Shown one piece after another: positions 1 to 6,036 of a DNA stretch of 6,036 nt. The notes under the pieces were generated by a model. It saw only the letters and a program-made list of their open reading frames with translations. It ran no database searches and had not been told where the DNA came from. The first letter of the stretch is position 1. Each line of letters begins with the position of its first letter. Position numbers and translations under genes: made by a program. Origin of the DNA: Aquiluna sp. (GTDB lineage Bacteria > Actinomycetota > Actinomycetes > Actinomycetales > Microbacteriaceae); the NCBI GenBank assembly GCA_018402615.1, contig JAGYIH010000046.1, positions 1-6,036 on the forward strand. The letters run 5' to 3'.

Positions 1-1020
1 CGCCCGGGTCGTTTCGACCGTCAGGTTGGCGTGAATGCGCCGGATCTAAAGGGCCGGGAACAGATTCTCAAGGTTCACGCCAAGAACAAGCCGATCTCTG
101 AGGAGATTGACCTAGTTTTGGTTGCCCGAAGAACCCCTGGGTTCACCGGTGCTGATCTGGCAAATGTTTTGAATGAGTCGGCGCTTTTAGCTGCGAGGTT
201 GAACCGCTCGGAGATAACAGACGAGATCATTGATGAGGCCATTGACCGCGTGATTGGTGGACCGCAGAAGAAGTCCGCGGTGATGAAGGACAAGGAACGC
301 GTAATCACCGCCTATCACGAGGCTGGTCACGCACTGGTCGCGGGCGCGATGAACTATTCCGACCCGGTCACCAAGATCACCATTCTGCCTAGAGGTCGAG
401 CCCTTGGCTACACCATGGTCATGCCGATGGAAGATCGCTACTCGATAACTCGCAACCAGCTTTTGGACCAGATTGCCTACGCAATGGGTGGCCGGATTGC
501 CGAGGAGATTGTCTTCAAAGACCCAACCACCGGTGCCTCAAACGACTTTGAGAAGGCAACCAGCATTGCTAGAACCATGGTCACCAAGTACGGCATGAGC
601 GCGAAGATCGGAGCTATCTCACTTGGCTCTGGATCAAACGCACCGTTCTTAGGTCGCGAGCTTGCCACCCACTCCGAGTACTCAAATGAGATGGCACAGA
701 TTGTGGACAGCGAGGTCAGGGCAATTCTGGAGACTGCGCTGGACGAGGCTCACAAGGCCATCACCACAAACCGAGCGGTCCTAGACAAGCTAGCCAAGGC
801 GCTATTGGAGCAGGAGACTTTGAACCAGGATGAGATCGCGAAGATCTTCAAGACCGTAAAGAAGGTTCCAGCTCGCGGTACCTGGCGTTCCTCCTCGAAG
901 CGACCAGTTGGGACCAAGGGTCCAATCGCTGTTCCGATGCGCAAGGTCAAGGAGCTTGAGGTCTTGCCTGAGCCAAAGGCCGAATTGGAAGCTGAAAAGC
1001 CGGAAGAAAATGCAGGCTGA
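1..1020 (+). CDS. ftsH: FtsH, ATP-dependent zinc metalloprotease (5'-truncated, C-terminal 339 residues)
   Basis: FtsH is a membrane-anchored hexameric AAA+ protease that extracts and degrades membrane proteins and some soluble ones. The reading frame is open from base 1. It begins with RPGRFDRQV, the end of the AAA+ second region of homology carrying the arginine fingers (visible residues 1 and 4), so the transmembrane segments and Walker A/B motifs lie upstream of the window. The AAA lid follows ([17 protein letters not shown]). The M41 peptidase domain then shows the zinc motif HEAGH at visible residues 106-110, with the third-ligand Asp at about 182 in [11 protein letters not shown]. The C-terminus is a Lys/Glu/Pro-rich tail of about 50 residues, probably disordered and cytoplasmic. 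The GTG at base 31 is an internal codon and not a start, because the homology continues upstream of it. The stop at 1018-1020 overlaps folE by 11 bp. In M. tuberculosis ftsH also directly precedes folE. The identification is secure; only the missing N-terminus is unseen. Confidence 0.97.
   Translation, partial: RPGRFDRQVGVNAPDLKGREQILKVHAKNKPISEEIDLVLVARRTPGFTGADLANVLNESALLAARLNRSEITDEIIDEAIDRVIGGPQKKSAVMKDKERVITAYHEAGHALVAGAMNYSDPVTKITILPRGRALGYTMVMPMEDRYSITRNQLLDQIAYAMGGRIAEEIVFKDPTTGASNDFEKATSIARTMVTKYGMSAKIGAISLGSGSNAPFLGRELATHSEYSNEMAQIVDSEVRAILETALDEAHKAITTNRAVLDKLAKALLEQETLNQDEIAKIFKTVKKVPARGTWRSSSKRPVGTKGPIAVPMRKVKELEVLPEPKAELEAEKPEENAG
1002..1006 (+). promoter_or_regulatory. Weak candidate ribosome binding site for folE, inside ftsH
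   Basis: GGAAG lies three bases before the ATG at 1010, within the last codons of ftsH. The spacing is short for a Shine-Dalgarno site, so initiation of folE may depend partly on ribosomes finishing ftsH eight bases beyond the start. It is the only purine-rich candidate next to the preferred start. Confidence 0.35.
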
Positions 1021-1561
1021 TCGGATCCGCAAAGCGGTGGTAGAGATCCTCTCGGCCATCGGTGAGGATCCAAGCCGACCAGAACTTTTGAGCACGCCCG
1101 AAAAGGTTGCCGAGGCCTATGCGGCTTTCTTCAAGGGCGTGGGTGTTGATCCGCTGACCGCGATTGGCGAGACATTTCCAGCCGAGAACGCTGAGACCGT
1201 GATACTCAAGGACATCGAGCTGGTGTCAATTTGTGAGCACCACCTGTTGCCCTTTAGTGGCATGGCACATATCGCCTACGTTCCCAACCAGAAGCTTGCC
1301 GGCCTTGGCAGATTGGCCAAAGTGTTGGAAATTATTGCCTCGAGGCCACAACTGCAGGAGCGACTAACCACCGAGGTTGCTGATGCGCTGGTTGAAGGTC
1401 TAGACCCCAAGGGAGTGCTGGTTGTTATTGAGGCTAGACACCAGTGCGTGGCATCCCGGGGAGCTCGGCAGCCAGAGGTGAACACGGTAACCATCGCCTC
1501 CAGGGGTGTATTTATTGACCCGGTCTATCGCCAAGAGGCGATGGCTTTGATAAACAGGTAG
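1010..1561 (+). CDS. folE: GTP cyclohydrolase I (FolE)
   Basis: FolE converts GTP to 7,8-dihydroneopterin triphosphate and formate, the first step of folate synthesis, and acts as a cytoplasmic oligomer. The 183-residue product has the family's zinc site: Cys75 and His78 in CEHH, and Cys146 in RHQC. These match E. coli Cys110, His113 and Cys181, and His77 and His144 match the catalytic His112 and His179. The core motifs [13 protein letters not shown] and [13 protein letters not shown] are also present. I chose the ATG at 1010 because the residues that follow ([12 protein letters not shown]) begin the conserved N-terminal helix. An ATG at 908 in the same frame would add 34 residues encoded entirely within ftsH, with no family resemblance. 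At 183 residues it is shorter than the E. coli enzyme (222) because it lacks an N-terminal extension. It overlaps ftsH by 11 bp and ends two bases before folP. Confidence 0.95.
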   Translation: MQADRIRKAVVEILSAIGEDPSRPELLSTPEKVAEAYAAFFKGVGVDPLTAIGETFPAENAETVILKDIELVSICEHHLLPFSGMAHIAYVPNQKLAGLGRLAKVLEIIASRPQLQERLTTEVADALVEGLDPKGVLVVIEARHQCVASRGARQPEVNTVTIASRGVFIDPVYRQEAMALINR

Positions 1562-1563
1562 TC

Positions 1564-2400
1564 ATGAAGGACTGGTCCAAGCCAAAGCTGATGGGTGTTC
1601 TAAACATCACCCCGGATTCCTTTAGCGATGGTGGGCAGTTCCTAGAGCTATCGGATGCCATGGCTCAGGCTCGGCTTCTGGTTGAGCAGGGCGCTGAGAT
1701 TTTGGACATTGGCGGGGAGTCAACAAGACCTGGTGCAGTGCGAGTTTCGCTTTCGCAAGAGCAGGATCGGGTGCTGCCAGTTATTGCAGCCATTCGTGCC
1801 GAGCTGGATGTTGAGATTTCAATCGACACCATGAACTCAAAGACCGCAAGAGCGGCTGTTCAAGCCGGTGCGAATATCGTGAATGATGTTTCTGGTGGTC
1901 TTGCAGATCCGCAGATGTTTGGCGCGATCAAGGACCTTGATTGCAAGTATGTCCTGGGTCACTGGCGTGGTCACTCCGATGTCATGGACGGCCTTGTGAC
2001 CTACTCGGATGTTGCCCGCGAGGTTGTTGCCGAGCTGGCCGAGCAGGTCTCGATGGCGGTCGCCGCAGGAATCAGCAGGGATCGAATCATTGTCGATCCC
2101 GGTCTGGGTTTTGCCAAGGACATGAAGCAGAACTGGGATTTGGTGGCAAGGCTTGACGAGCTCGAGCAGCTTGGCTTACCGGTTTTGGTTGGGGCATCAC
2201 GGAAGCGGTTTTTGGCAAGCGTGCTAAACGCCAGCGATCCGGCTTCGGTTTCTAATCCGAGGCGAGATGTTGCCACCGCGGTTTTGACCGCTTTGCTATT
2301 GCAGCGAAAGCTCTGGGGCATCCGGGTCCACAACGTCGAGGCAACCAATGACGCAATCAAGGTTGTCGCCGCACTCAAAGAGTCGGAGAGTGCACATTGA
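1564..2400 (+). CDS. folP: Dihydropteroate synthase (FolP)
   Basis: FolP joins 6-hydroxymethyl-7,8-dihydropterin diphosphate to p-aminobenzoate, giving 7,8-dihydropteroate; it is the target of sulfonamides. The 278-residue TIM barrel is full length and shows all signature elements in order: MGVLNITPDSFSDGG (10-24), DIGGESTRPGA (48-58), Asp88 in SIDT, Asn107 in VNDVSGG, DPGLGF (178-183), SRKR (212-215) and RVH (254-256). The loop around residue 130 reads GHWRGHS. Many actinobacterial enzymes have MHWRGHS there, so one Met is replaced by Gly. The ATG at 1564 follows the folE stop by two bases, with only a weak CAGG (1555-1558) upstream, which suggests coupling to folE translation. The start is supported by the short, normal distance to the first signature. 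The four-base overlap with folB sits at its 3' end. Confidence 0.96.
   Translation: MKDWSKPKLMGVLNITPDSFSDGGQFLELSDAMAQARLLVEQGAEILDIGGESTRPGAVRVSLSQEQDRVLPVIAAIRAELDVEISIDTMNSKTARAAVQAGANIVNDVSGGLADPQMFGAIKDLDCKYVLGHWRGHSDVMDGLVTYSDVAREVVAELAEQVSMAVAAGISRDRIIVDPGLGFAKDMKQNWDLVARLDELEQLGLPVLVGASRKRFLASVLNASDPASVSNPRRDVATAVLTALLLQRKLWGIRVHNVEATNDAIKVVAALKESESAH
2385..2390 (+). promoter_or_regulatory. Ribosome binding site supporting the TTG start of folB
   Basis: GGAGAG ends six bases before the TTG at 2397, a good Shine-Dalgarno match and spacing. It lies within the last codons of folP. No ATG or GTG in the folB frame is available nearby, so this site is the main evidence for the TTG start. 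Confidence 0.7.
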
Positions 2401-2753
2401 GATTCCGCATTGAACTTTTAGGACTCGAACTCTTTGGTTACCACGGGGTTTTGGAGCACGAGAAAAACTACGGGCAAGTGTTTTTTGTTGACTGCAGAAT
2501 TGAGGTTGTGGCCAGCGGTGTCGATCAGCTTTCGGAGACGGTTTCCTATGCCGATGTGGCGAACCTGATCGAGGCAAGCTTCAACGCTGAGCGAAATGAT
2601 CTCCTAGAAACCTTGAGTTCCAGATTGCGCGCTGCGGTGATGAGCATCTCCGACAGCATTAAAAGCTGTGAGCTCAGCGTCCATAAGCCAAGCGCTCCCC
2701 TGACGCAGAGCTTTAGCGACGTCATCGTCACGGCTCTGGGAGATGACCAGTGA
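2397..2753 (+). CDS. folB: Dihydroneopterin aldolase (FolB)
   Basis: FolB cleaves 7,8-dihydroneopterin to 6-hydroxymethyl-7,8-dihydropterin and glycolaldehyde, feeding FolK. The 118-residue length is typical of the single-domain family. GYHGVLEHEKNYGQ (14-27) carries the catalytic Glu22, SYADV (50-54) contains the conserved Tyr51, and HKPSAPL carries Lys97, matching the catalytic Glu22, Tyr54 and Lys100 of the S. aureus enzyme. The start is a TTG whose second and third bases are part of the folP stop TGA (overlap 2397-2400). The product then begins with RFRIELLGLELFGYHG, the expected N-terminal strand, and a GGAGAG site precedes it. The gene ends in a GTGA overlap with folK. The identification is firm; the only uncertain point is the unusual start codon. 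Confidence 0.94.
   Translation: MRFRIELLGLELFGYHGVLEHEKNYGQVFFVDCRIEVVASGVDQLSETVSYADVANLIEASFNAERNDLLETLSSRLRAAVMSISDSIKSCELSVHKPSAPLTQSFSDVIVTALGDDQ
2738..2743 (+). promoter_or_regulatory. Ribosome binding site for folK
   Basis: GGGAGA lies six bases upstream of the GTG at 2750, inside the 3' end of folB. It supports the GTG start that shares bases with the folB stop codon. Confidence 0.65.
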
Positions 2754-3241
2754 AGAACCGGGTGATCTTGGCACTGGGGGGGAATCTGGGTGATAAGCGG
2801 GCAACCCTGGAGGCGGCAATTGACGCACTGAACGACATTTCGGGCATCAAGGTTGTGAAACGATCCTCGTTTTATGAAACCGTTGCGCTGACTCTCGAGG
2901 GACCCGATACCGAACAGCCCAGTTACCTAAATGCTGCGGTGCAGGTGCTCACCTCGCTAAAGCCAAAAAAGCTGCTCGCTGCAACCCATGAGATTGAAAA
3001 TCAATTTGGGCGGATTCGTCTTGCCCGCTGGGCACCAAGAACCTTGGACATCGACATCATCACCTACAACAACGAGTTGATTGAAACTAAGGATCTGATT
3101 GTTCCCCACCCCAGAGCCTTTGAGCGAAGCTTTGTTTTAGTGCCCTGGCTGGAGATTGACCCTGATGCGGTTTTGCCGGGGCGGGGAAAGATCTCAGGCT
3201 TGGTTGCAGAACTTGACGAAACCGTGGTGGTAGCGAGGTGA
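2750..3241 (+). CDS. folK: 2-amino-4-hydroxy-6-hydroxymethyldihydropteridine diphosphokinase (FolK, HPPK)
   Basis: FolK transfers pyrophosphate from ATP to 6-hydroxymethyl-7,8-dihydropterin, making the direct substrate of FolP. The 163-residue product matches the usual HPPK length. Visible motifs are ALGGNLGD near the N-terminus (the family is usually LGSNLGD, so Ser is replaced by Gly), SSFYETVAL, the signature RWAPRTLDIDII (93-104) and VPHPRAFERSFVL. Asp100 and Asp102 correspond to the two magnesium-binding aspartates of the E. coli enzyme (95 and 97), and Arg97 to its Arg92. The GTG start shares GTGA with the folB stop and has a good ribosome binding site. The 3' end shares GTGA with the next gene. 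With folE, folP and folB it completes a contiguous pterin-branch block. Confidence 0.96.
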   Translation: MKNRVILALGGNLGDKRATLEAAIDALNDISGIKVVKRSSFYETVALTLEGPDTEQPSYLNAAVQVLTSLKPKKLLAATHEIENQFGRIRLARWAPRTLDIDIITYNNELIETKDLIVPHPRAFERSFVLVPWLEIDPDAVLPGRGKISGLVAELDETVVVAR

Positions 3242-3714
3242 AGGTAATTGGCTGGCCGAATTTGCTTGGTTTTTTTGCGGTCGGCCTGGTGCTGAGTGTC
3301 AGTGCGATTCAGCTTTTGGCAGGCAACGGGCTGGCATTTCCACTCAGCCCAAATTCTCTTTTGGTAACGCTGCCACTGACAGGGATGGGGGTTTATCTGG
3401 CCTCTTGGCCCATCTATCGATACCGCAAAGCCGCTGAAAGTTTTAGTCAGGGGCCAAGGCCGGCAAGACCAAACCCGTTTTATGCGTTTCGGGTCATGGT
3501 GCTTTCTCGCGCCACCGCACTGGCCGGAAGTTTGTTTTTGGGTTGGCACCTTGGAGCGGGGTTTTGGCTTTTGGCGTTTTCGGTTGCACCCGGAGCACTT
3601 TTGGGACCAACGGGTTTTGGTGTTTTAGGCTCTGCCCTGATGCTGGCTGGTGGGTTGCTAGGGCAATCTAATTGCAAGGCACCTAAAAATGGCGATGGCG
3701 AGGAGCCGGCATGA
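3238..3714 (+). CDS. DUF3180 family four-helix membrane protein
   Basis: This is a 158-residue integral membrane protein of unknown function. Four hydrophobic segments can be seen at about 8-28, 39-60, 92-113 and 119-141. A positively charged cytoplasmic-looking loop (RYRKAAESF to about residue 85) lies between helices 2 and 3, and the C-terminus is a short polar tail (KAPKNGDGEEPA). The segment RATALAGSLFLGWHLGAG resembles the conserved core of the actinobacterial DUF3180 family, whose genes typically lie directly downstream of folK (Rv3605c in M. tuberculosis holds that place). The family assignment is from recalled similarity and position. The GTG start forms a GTGA overlap with folK and the 3' end an ATGA overlap with the next gene, so it is translated with the folate genes. 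No catalytic motif is visible; a role in pterin or folate handling would be guilt by association only. Confidence 0.85.
   Translation: MKVIGWPNLLGFFAVGLVLSVSAIQLLAGNGLAFPLSPNSLLVTLPLTGMGVYLASWPIYRYRKAAESFSQGPRPARPNPFYAFRVMVLSRATALAGSLFLGWHLGAGFWLLAFSVAPGALLGPTGFGVLGSALMLAGGLLGQSNCKAPKNGDGEEPA
3701..3705 (+). promoter_or_regulatory. Ribosome binding site for the Rossmann/DUF2520 gene
   Basis: AGGAG lies five bases before the ATG at 3711, inside the end of the membrane-protein gene. It fits the start that overlaps the upstream stop as ATGA. Confidence 0.7.
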
Positions 3715-4400
3715 AAATCGGAGTGATCGGTGATGAGCCAGCGGGCGTAGTGCTAGCAAAGGCTTGGGCTGCGGCTGGGCACGAACTAATTGGCGTATTT
3801 GTGGAGTCTCCAGAGGGGATCGAGCGGGTTGAGAATCTAATTCCAGATGTCCCAATTGCACCCATGGCTGCGGTTGCCGAGGACGCCGATCTGGTAATCC
3901 TGGCGGTGCCGTTTAAAGACATCGAGATTACCTGTGAGGGGCTTTCTGACCTGGGGGTATTTGGACCCAGAAAAATAATCGTTCAGCTTTCACCCCACCA
4001 CGGCTACGAGGTTCTCTCTGCGGCCGCGCGGCTGGGCGCAATCCCGGTAGCACTGCATCCCGTGATGCACTTCACCGGAACCTCGATGGACCTTACTGTT
4101 TTGAAAAACACCACGGTGGCCGTCAGCGCTCCAGAGCAACTTTTGCCAATAGCGCAGGCGCTGGCGATTGAGCTTGGAGCAGAGCCCGCGGTGATTTTGG
4201 AAGAACAGCGGGCTGCCTACTCAGAGGCTTTTGATGTTGCGAGTGGGTTTTCCTCACTGGTGGTCAAGCAGGCGGTTGGCATTTTGCTAGCTGCCGGAGT
4301 TCAAGATGCTGCCAGACTTATCGCACCGGTGGTTCGAAGTGCGGTTGAGACCGCCCTTTACGGTCCGGTCAAGGAAATCGATCCGGAGGATCTTTACTAA
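3711..4400 (+). CDS. Rossmann-like/DUF2520 domain oxidoreductase, possible ketopantoate reductase
   Basis: The 229-residue protein starts with a nucleotide-binding strand-turn-helix, KIGVIGDEPAGVVLAKAW, with glycines at 4, 7 and 12, followed by ADLVILAVPFKDIE, typical of NAD(P)-dependent dehydrogenases of the 6-phosphogluconate dehydrogenase/ketopantoate reductase type. The second half matches the DUF2520 pattern: ALHPVMHFTGT (114-124), ELGAEP, EEQRAAY (164-170) and a helical C-terminal region. Members of this family precede panC in actinobacteria (Rv3603c in M. tuberculosis). The PanG ketopantoate reductase described in Francisella and Enterococcus is, to my recollection, of the same general type. 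Two oddities: it is shorter than the roughly 300-residue relatives, ending soon after YGPVKEIDPEDLY, and the segment after Tyr170 (SEAFDVASGFSSL) lacks the His and Asn I expect in relatives (YHAALAHAANHL-like, from memory). Reduction of ketopantoate to pantoate for PanC is an inference from position and fold. It overlaps panC by one base. Confidence 0.8.
   Translation: MKIGVIGDEPAGVVLAKAWAAAGHELIGVFVESPEGIERVENLIPDVPIAPMAAVAEDADLVILAVPFKDIEITCEGLSDLGVFGPRKIIVQLSPHHGYEVLSAAARLGAIPVALHPVMHFTGTSMDLTVLKNTTVAVSAPEQLLPIAQALAIELGAEPAVILEEQRAAYSEAFDVASGFSSLVVKQAVGILLAAGVQDAARLIAPVVRSAVETALYGPVKEIDPEDLY
4385..4390 (+). promoter_or_regulatory. Strong ribosome binding site for panC
   Basis: GGAGGA, the best Shine-Dalgarno match in the window, lies nine bases before the ATG at 4400 in the last codons of the preceding gene. 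It suggests panC is initiated efficiently in its own right. Confidence 0.75.
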
Positions 4401-5242
4401 TGGAGCTAGCTCAGTCACTGGCCCAAATCCAGCAAGCCCTTGCGCTTCGTGAGGGTAAAAAGATTGCTCTGGTTCCGACCATGGGTGCACTTCACCAGGG
4501 TCACCTTTCTTTAGTTCAGCAGGCCATTGATGCCGGCTACTTTGTCGTGGTTTCAGTGTTTGTGAACCCGAAGCAGTTTGGTGACAACCAAGACTTTGGT
4601 TCCTATCCAAGGACCCTTGGCGTGGATGCCAGGCTCTTGACCGACGCCGGGGTTGACGTCATGTTTGCTCCCACTAGCAACGATGTTTATCCAGCTGGGC
4701 TGGTGCTGAAGGAGCCCAAGGCTGGAGCACTTGGGGAGAAATTTGAGGGTGAGCAAAGACCCGGCCACTTTGACGGCATGCTTTTGGTAGTGAACCGACT
4801 GTTTGATCTGGTGAACCCAAGCGCTGCGTATTTTGGTGAAAAAGATTTTCAGCAGCTAGCGCTGGTGAAGCAAATGGTCACCGATCAGATTCAGAGTGGG
4901 GAGCGCGAGCCTCTCAAGATCGTTGCCTGCAAGACGGTTCGGGACTCCTCGGGGCTGGCTCTTTCTAGTCGCAATGTTCGGATCTTGCTGGAGCACTTGG
5001 ATGCTGCGAGAAGCCTGCATGCGGCACTTAGTGCCGGAGCTAAGCATGGCGGTGAGCGCGGAGCGCTGTTGGAAGCAGCTCGGGCCTGCCTGGACCCGCT
5101 TGTTAGACTCGAGTATCTGGAGCTGATCGATTCTGACAGCTTCGAAGTTTTGGATTTTGCTGAGCCTTCGGCGCGACTAATAATCGCGGCCTGGGTTGGT
5201 GAGGTTCGCTTAATAGACAACCTGATGATTGGTGAAGCGTGA
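4400..5242 (+). CDS. panC: Pantothenate synthetase (PanC)
   Basis: PanC condenses pantoate and beta-alanine using ATP, via a pantoyl-adenylate intermediate, to give pantothenate, the precursor of coenzyme A. The 280-residue product is full length for the family. It has the nucleotide-binding [11 protein letters not shown] (25-35, with His32 and His35 in the HxGH position), [26 protein letters not shown] (Lys148 in the active site) and the KMSKS-like stretch [12 protein letters not shown] (Ser189-Asn192), ending with the C-terminal dimer-like domain and RLIDN. The ATG at 4400 shares its A with the preceding TAA stop and has a strong ribosome binding site. The gene is followed immediately by lysS through a GTGA overlap. 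In M. tuberculosis panD and coaX lie between these two genes, and both are absent here. The identification is secure. Confidence 0.97.
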   Translation: MELAQSLAQIQQALALREGKKIALVPTMGALHQGHLSLVQQAIDAGYFVVVSVFVNPKQFGDNQDFGSYPRTLGVDARLLTDAGVDVMFAPTSNDVYPAGLVLKEPKAGALGEKFEGEQRPGHFDGMLLVVNRLFDLVNPSAAYFGEKDFQQLALVKQMVTDQIQSGEREPLKIVACKTVRDSSGLALSSRNVRILLEHLDAARSLHAALSAGAKHGGERGALLEAARACLDPLVRLEYLELIDSDSFEVLDFAEPSARLIIAAWVGEVRLIDNLMIGEA

Positions 5243-6036
5243 TCGAAGAGTTTGAAGGTGAAGACCTTCCCGAGCAGATCGCCATCCGCATGCAAAAGCG
5301 AGAGCGACTAAATCAGCTCTCGAGCGCTTATCCGGTTGGATTGCCAATCACCCACACCATCGAAGAGACCAAGGCTCACTACCCAAACCTTGAGGAAGAT
5401 ATCGCGACCGGCGATGTGGTGGCGATTGCCGGCCGAATCATGTTTTTGCGCAACACCGGGAAGCTCTGCTTTGCAACCCTGCAGTCCGGCACCGGCGAGC
5501 GCATCCAGGCCATGCTGTCGCTGGACAAGGTAGGCGAGGCCGAGCTCGAACTTTGGAAAGAGCTGGTTGACCTTGGCGACCACGTCTTTGTTGCCGGTGA
5601 GGTAATCACCTCAAAGCGCGGCGAGCTAAGTGTCTTGGCTTCGCAATGGCGGATGGCCGCCAAGACCCTTAGGCCATTACCGAACCTGCACAACGAACTT
5701 GGCGAAGAGTTTCGGGTTCGCCACCGCTACATCGACCTAATCGTTCGGGATCGGGCCCGCGAGGTCGTGAAGATTCGCTCCGAGGTAATGCAGTCGCTTA
5801 GAAATACCTTTGCCAGGCAGGCCTTCATGGAGGTCGAAACCCCCATGCTGCAGGTTATGCACGGTGGAGCATCGGCAAGGCCGTTTAAGACCCATTCAAA
5901 TGCCTTTGACACCGAACTGTTTTTGCGCATCGCTCCCGAGTTGTTTTTGAAGCGCGCGGTGGTTGGCGGTCTGGAGCGGGTGTTTGAAATCAACCGCAAT
6001 TTCCGCAACGAGGGTGCTGACCGCACTCACTCACCG
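5239..6036 (+). CDS. lysS: Lysyl-tRNA synthetase, class II (3'-truncated, first 266 codons)
   Basis: LysS charges tRNA-Lys with lysine in the cytoplasm. The frame is open to the window edge and the C-terminal half, including motif 3, is missing. The N-terminus [17 protein letters not shown] is typical of actinobacterial LysS. It is followed by the OB-fold anticodon-binding domain (about 56-147, [18 protein letters not shown]), then [10 protein letters not shown], the motif 1 strand with FMEVETPML (196-204), [33 protein letters not shown] and motif 2 [18 protein letters not shown], with the conserved Arg256. I chose the GTG at 5239, which forms a GTGA overlap with panC. An in-frame ATG at 5290 would remove the conserved DLPEQ segment. 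Upstream purines (GGTGA, 5231-5235) give only a weak ribosome binding site, so translation may be coupled to panC. Confidence 0.95.
   Translation, partial: MIEEFEGEDLPEQIAIRMQKRERLNQLSSAYPVGLPITHTIEETKAHYPNLEEDIATGDVVAIAGRIMFLRNTGKLCFATLQSGTGERIQAMLSLDKVGEAELELWKELVDLGDHVFVAGEVITSKRGELSVLASQWRMAAKTLRPLPNLHNELGEEFRVRHRYIDLIVRDRAREVVKIRSEVMQSLRNTFARQAFMEVETPMLQVMHGGASARPFKTHSNAFDTELFLRIAPELFLKRAVVGGLERVFEINRNFRNEGADRTHSP

Noticed and set aside
31..33. GTG at 31 as the start of the protease gene
   Set aside because: The frame is open to base 1 and encodes the FtsH motif RPGRFDRQV, so the gene is simply cut by the window edge.
908..1009. A 34-residue N-terminal extension of FolE starting at the ATG at 908
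   Set aside because: The extra residues are Arg/Ser/Leu-rich out-of-frame translation of the ftsH tail and look nothing like FolE. The conserved N-terminal helix starts right after the ATG at 1010.
750..1095. Two overlapping - strand open frames at the ftsH/folE junction
   Set aside because: They overlap each other and two conserved genes, and show no domain-like sequence.
2776..2782. Run of seven G in the folK nucleotide-binding region, considered as a phase-variable tract
   Set aside because: The frame is intact (LGGNLGD), the run is short, and phase variation of an essential biosynthetic gene is unlikely.
3270..3276. Run of seven T in the DUF3180 gene, considered as a slippage or sequencing-error site
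   Set aside because: The frame reads through into a sensible first transmembrane helix (GFFAVG), so there is no sign of a frameshift.
3064..3549. 161-residue open frame on the - strand across folK and the DUF3180 gene
   Set aside because: It is antisense to two well-supported genes, its composition is low in recognisable motifs, and it has no independent ribosome binding site or gene context.
5055..5067. Inverted repeat AGCGC-GGA-GCGCT, a possible hairpin or terminator
   Set aside because: The stem is only five base pairs, lies in the middle of panC and has no following T-tract; it is expected by chance in GC-rich coding DNA.
4891..5295. 134-residue open frame on the - strand across panC and lysS
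   Set aside because: It is antisense to conserved coding sequence, and its Ser/Arg/Ala-rich product is typical of a reverse-frame shadow.
1..6036. Mobile element, CRISPR array, tRNA/rRNA, riboswitch or defence system
   Set aside because: The window is fully occupied by conserved housekeeping genes in a conserved actinobacterial order; no repeats, transposase, RNA gene or leader region was seen.

Overview
The window is a compact run of housekeeping genes, all on the + strand, from an actinobacterium. It is most likely a member of Micrococcales/Microbacteriaceae. The evidence is the gene order ftsH-folE-folP-folB-folK-DUF3180-(Rossmann/DUF2520)-panC-lysS, which from memory matches the Mycobacterium tuberculosis block Rv3610c to Rv3598c with a few genes missing, together with an actinobacterial-style LysS N-terminus. 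GC content is moderate by eye (low to mid 50s percent) and there is almost no non-coding DNA. That fits a streamlined, possibly freshwater (Luna-type) lineage, but this last step is inference.

Layout: positions 1-1020 hold the C-terminal part of the membrane AAA+ zinc protease FtsH, whose 5' end lies outside the window. Positions 1010-3241 hold four consecutive folate genes: folE (GTP cyclohydrolase I), folP (dihydropteroate synthase), folB (dihydroneopterin aldolase) and folK (HPPK). Positions 3238-3714 encode a small four-helix membrane protein of the DUF3180 family. Positions 3711-4400 encode a short Rossmann-fold/DUF2520 protein resembling ketopantoate reductase-like dehydrogenases. Positions 4400-5242 are panC (pantothenate synthetase). 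From 5239 to the window end is the N-terminal 266 codons of lysS (class II lysyl-tRNA synthetase), cut by the window edge.

Every gene junction overlaps or nearly abuts: 11 bp, a 2-bp gap, then overlaps of 4, 4, 4, 4, 1 and 4 bp. Only two bases of the window are intergenic. The genes are therefore probably one transcription unit with translational coupling, and no internal promoter or terminator is evident. The fol genes make the pterin half of folate from GTP up to 7,8-dihydropteroate. PanC makes pantothenate for coenzyme A, and the DUF2520 protein may supply its pantoate. No mobile element, CRISPR array, RNA gene or obvious new multi-gene system is present. The most interesting items are the two poorly characterised proteins (DUF3180 and the short DUF2520 protein) placed between the folate and pantothenate genes.
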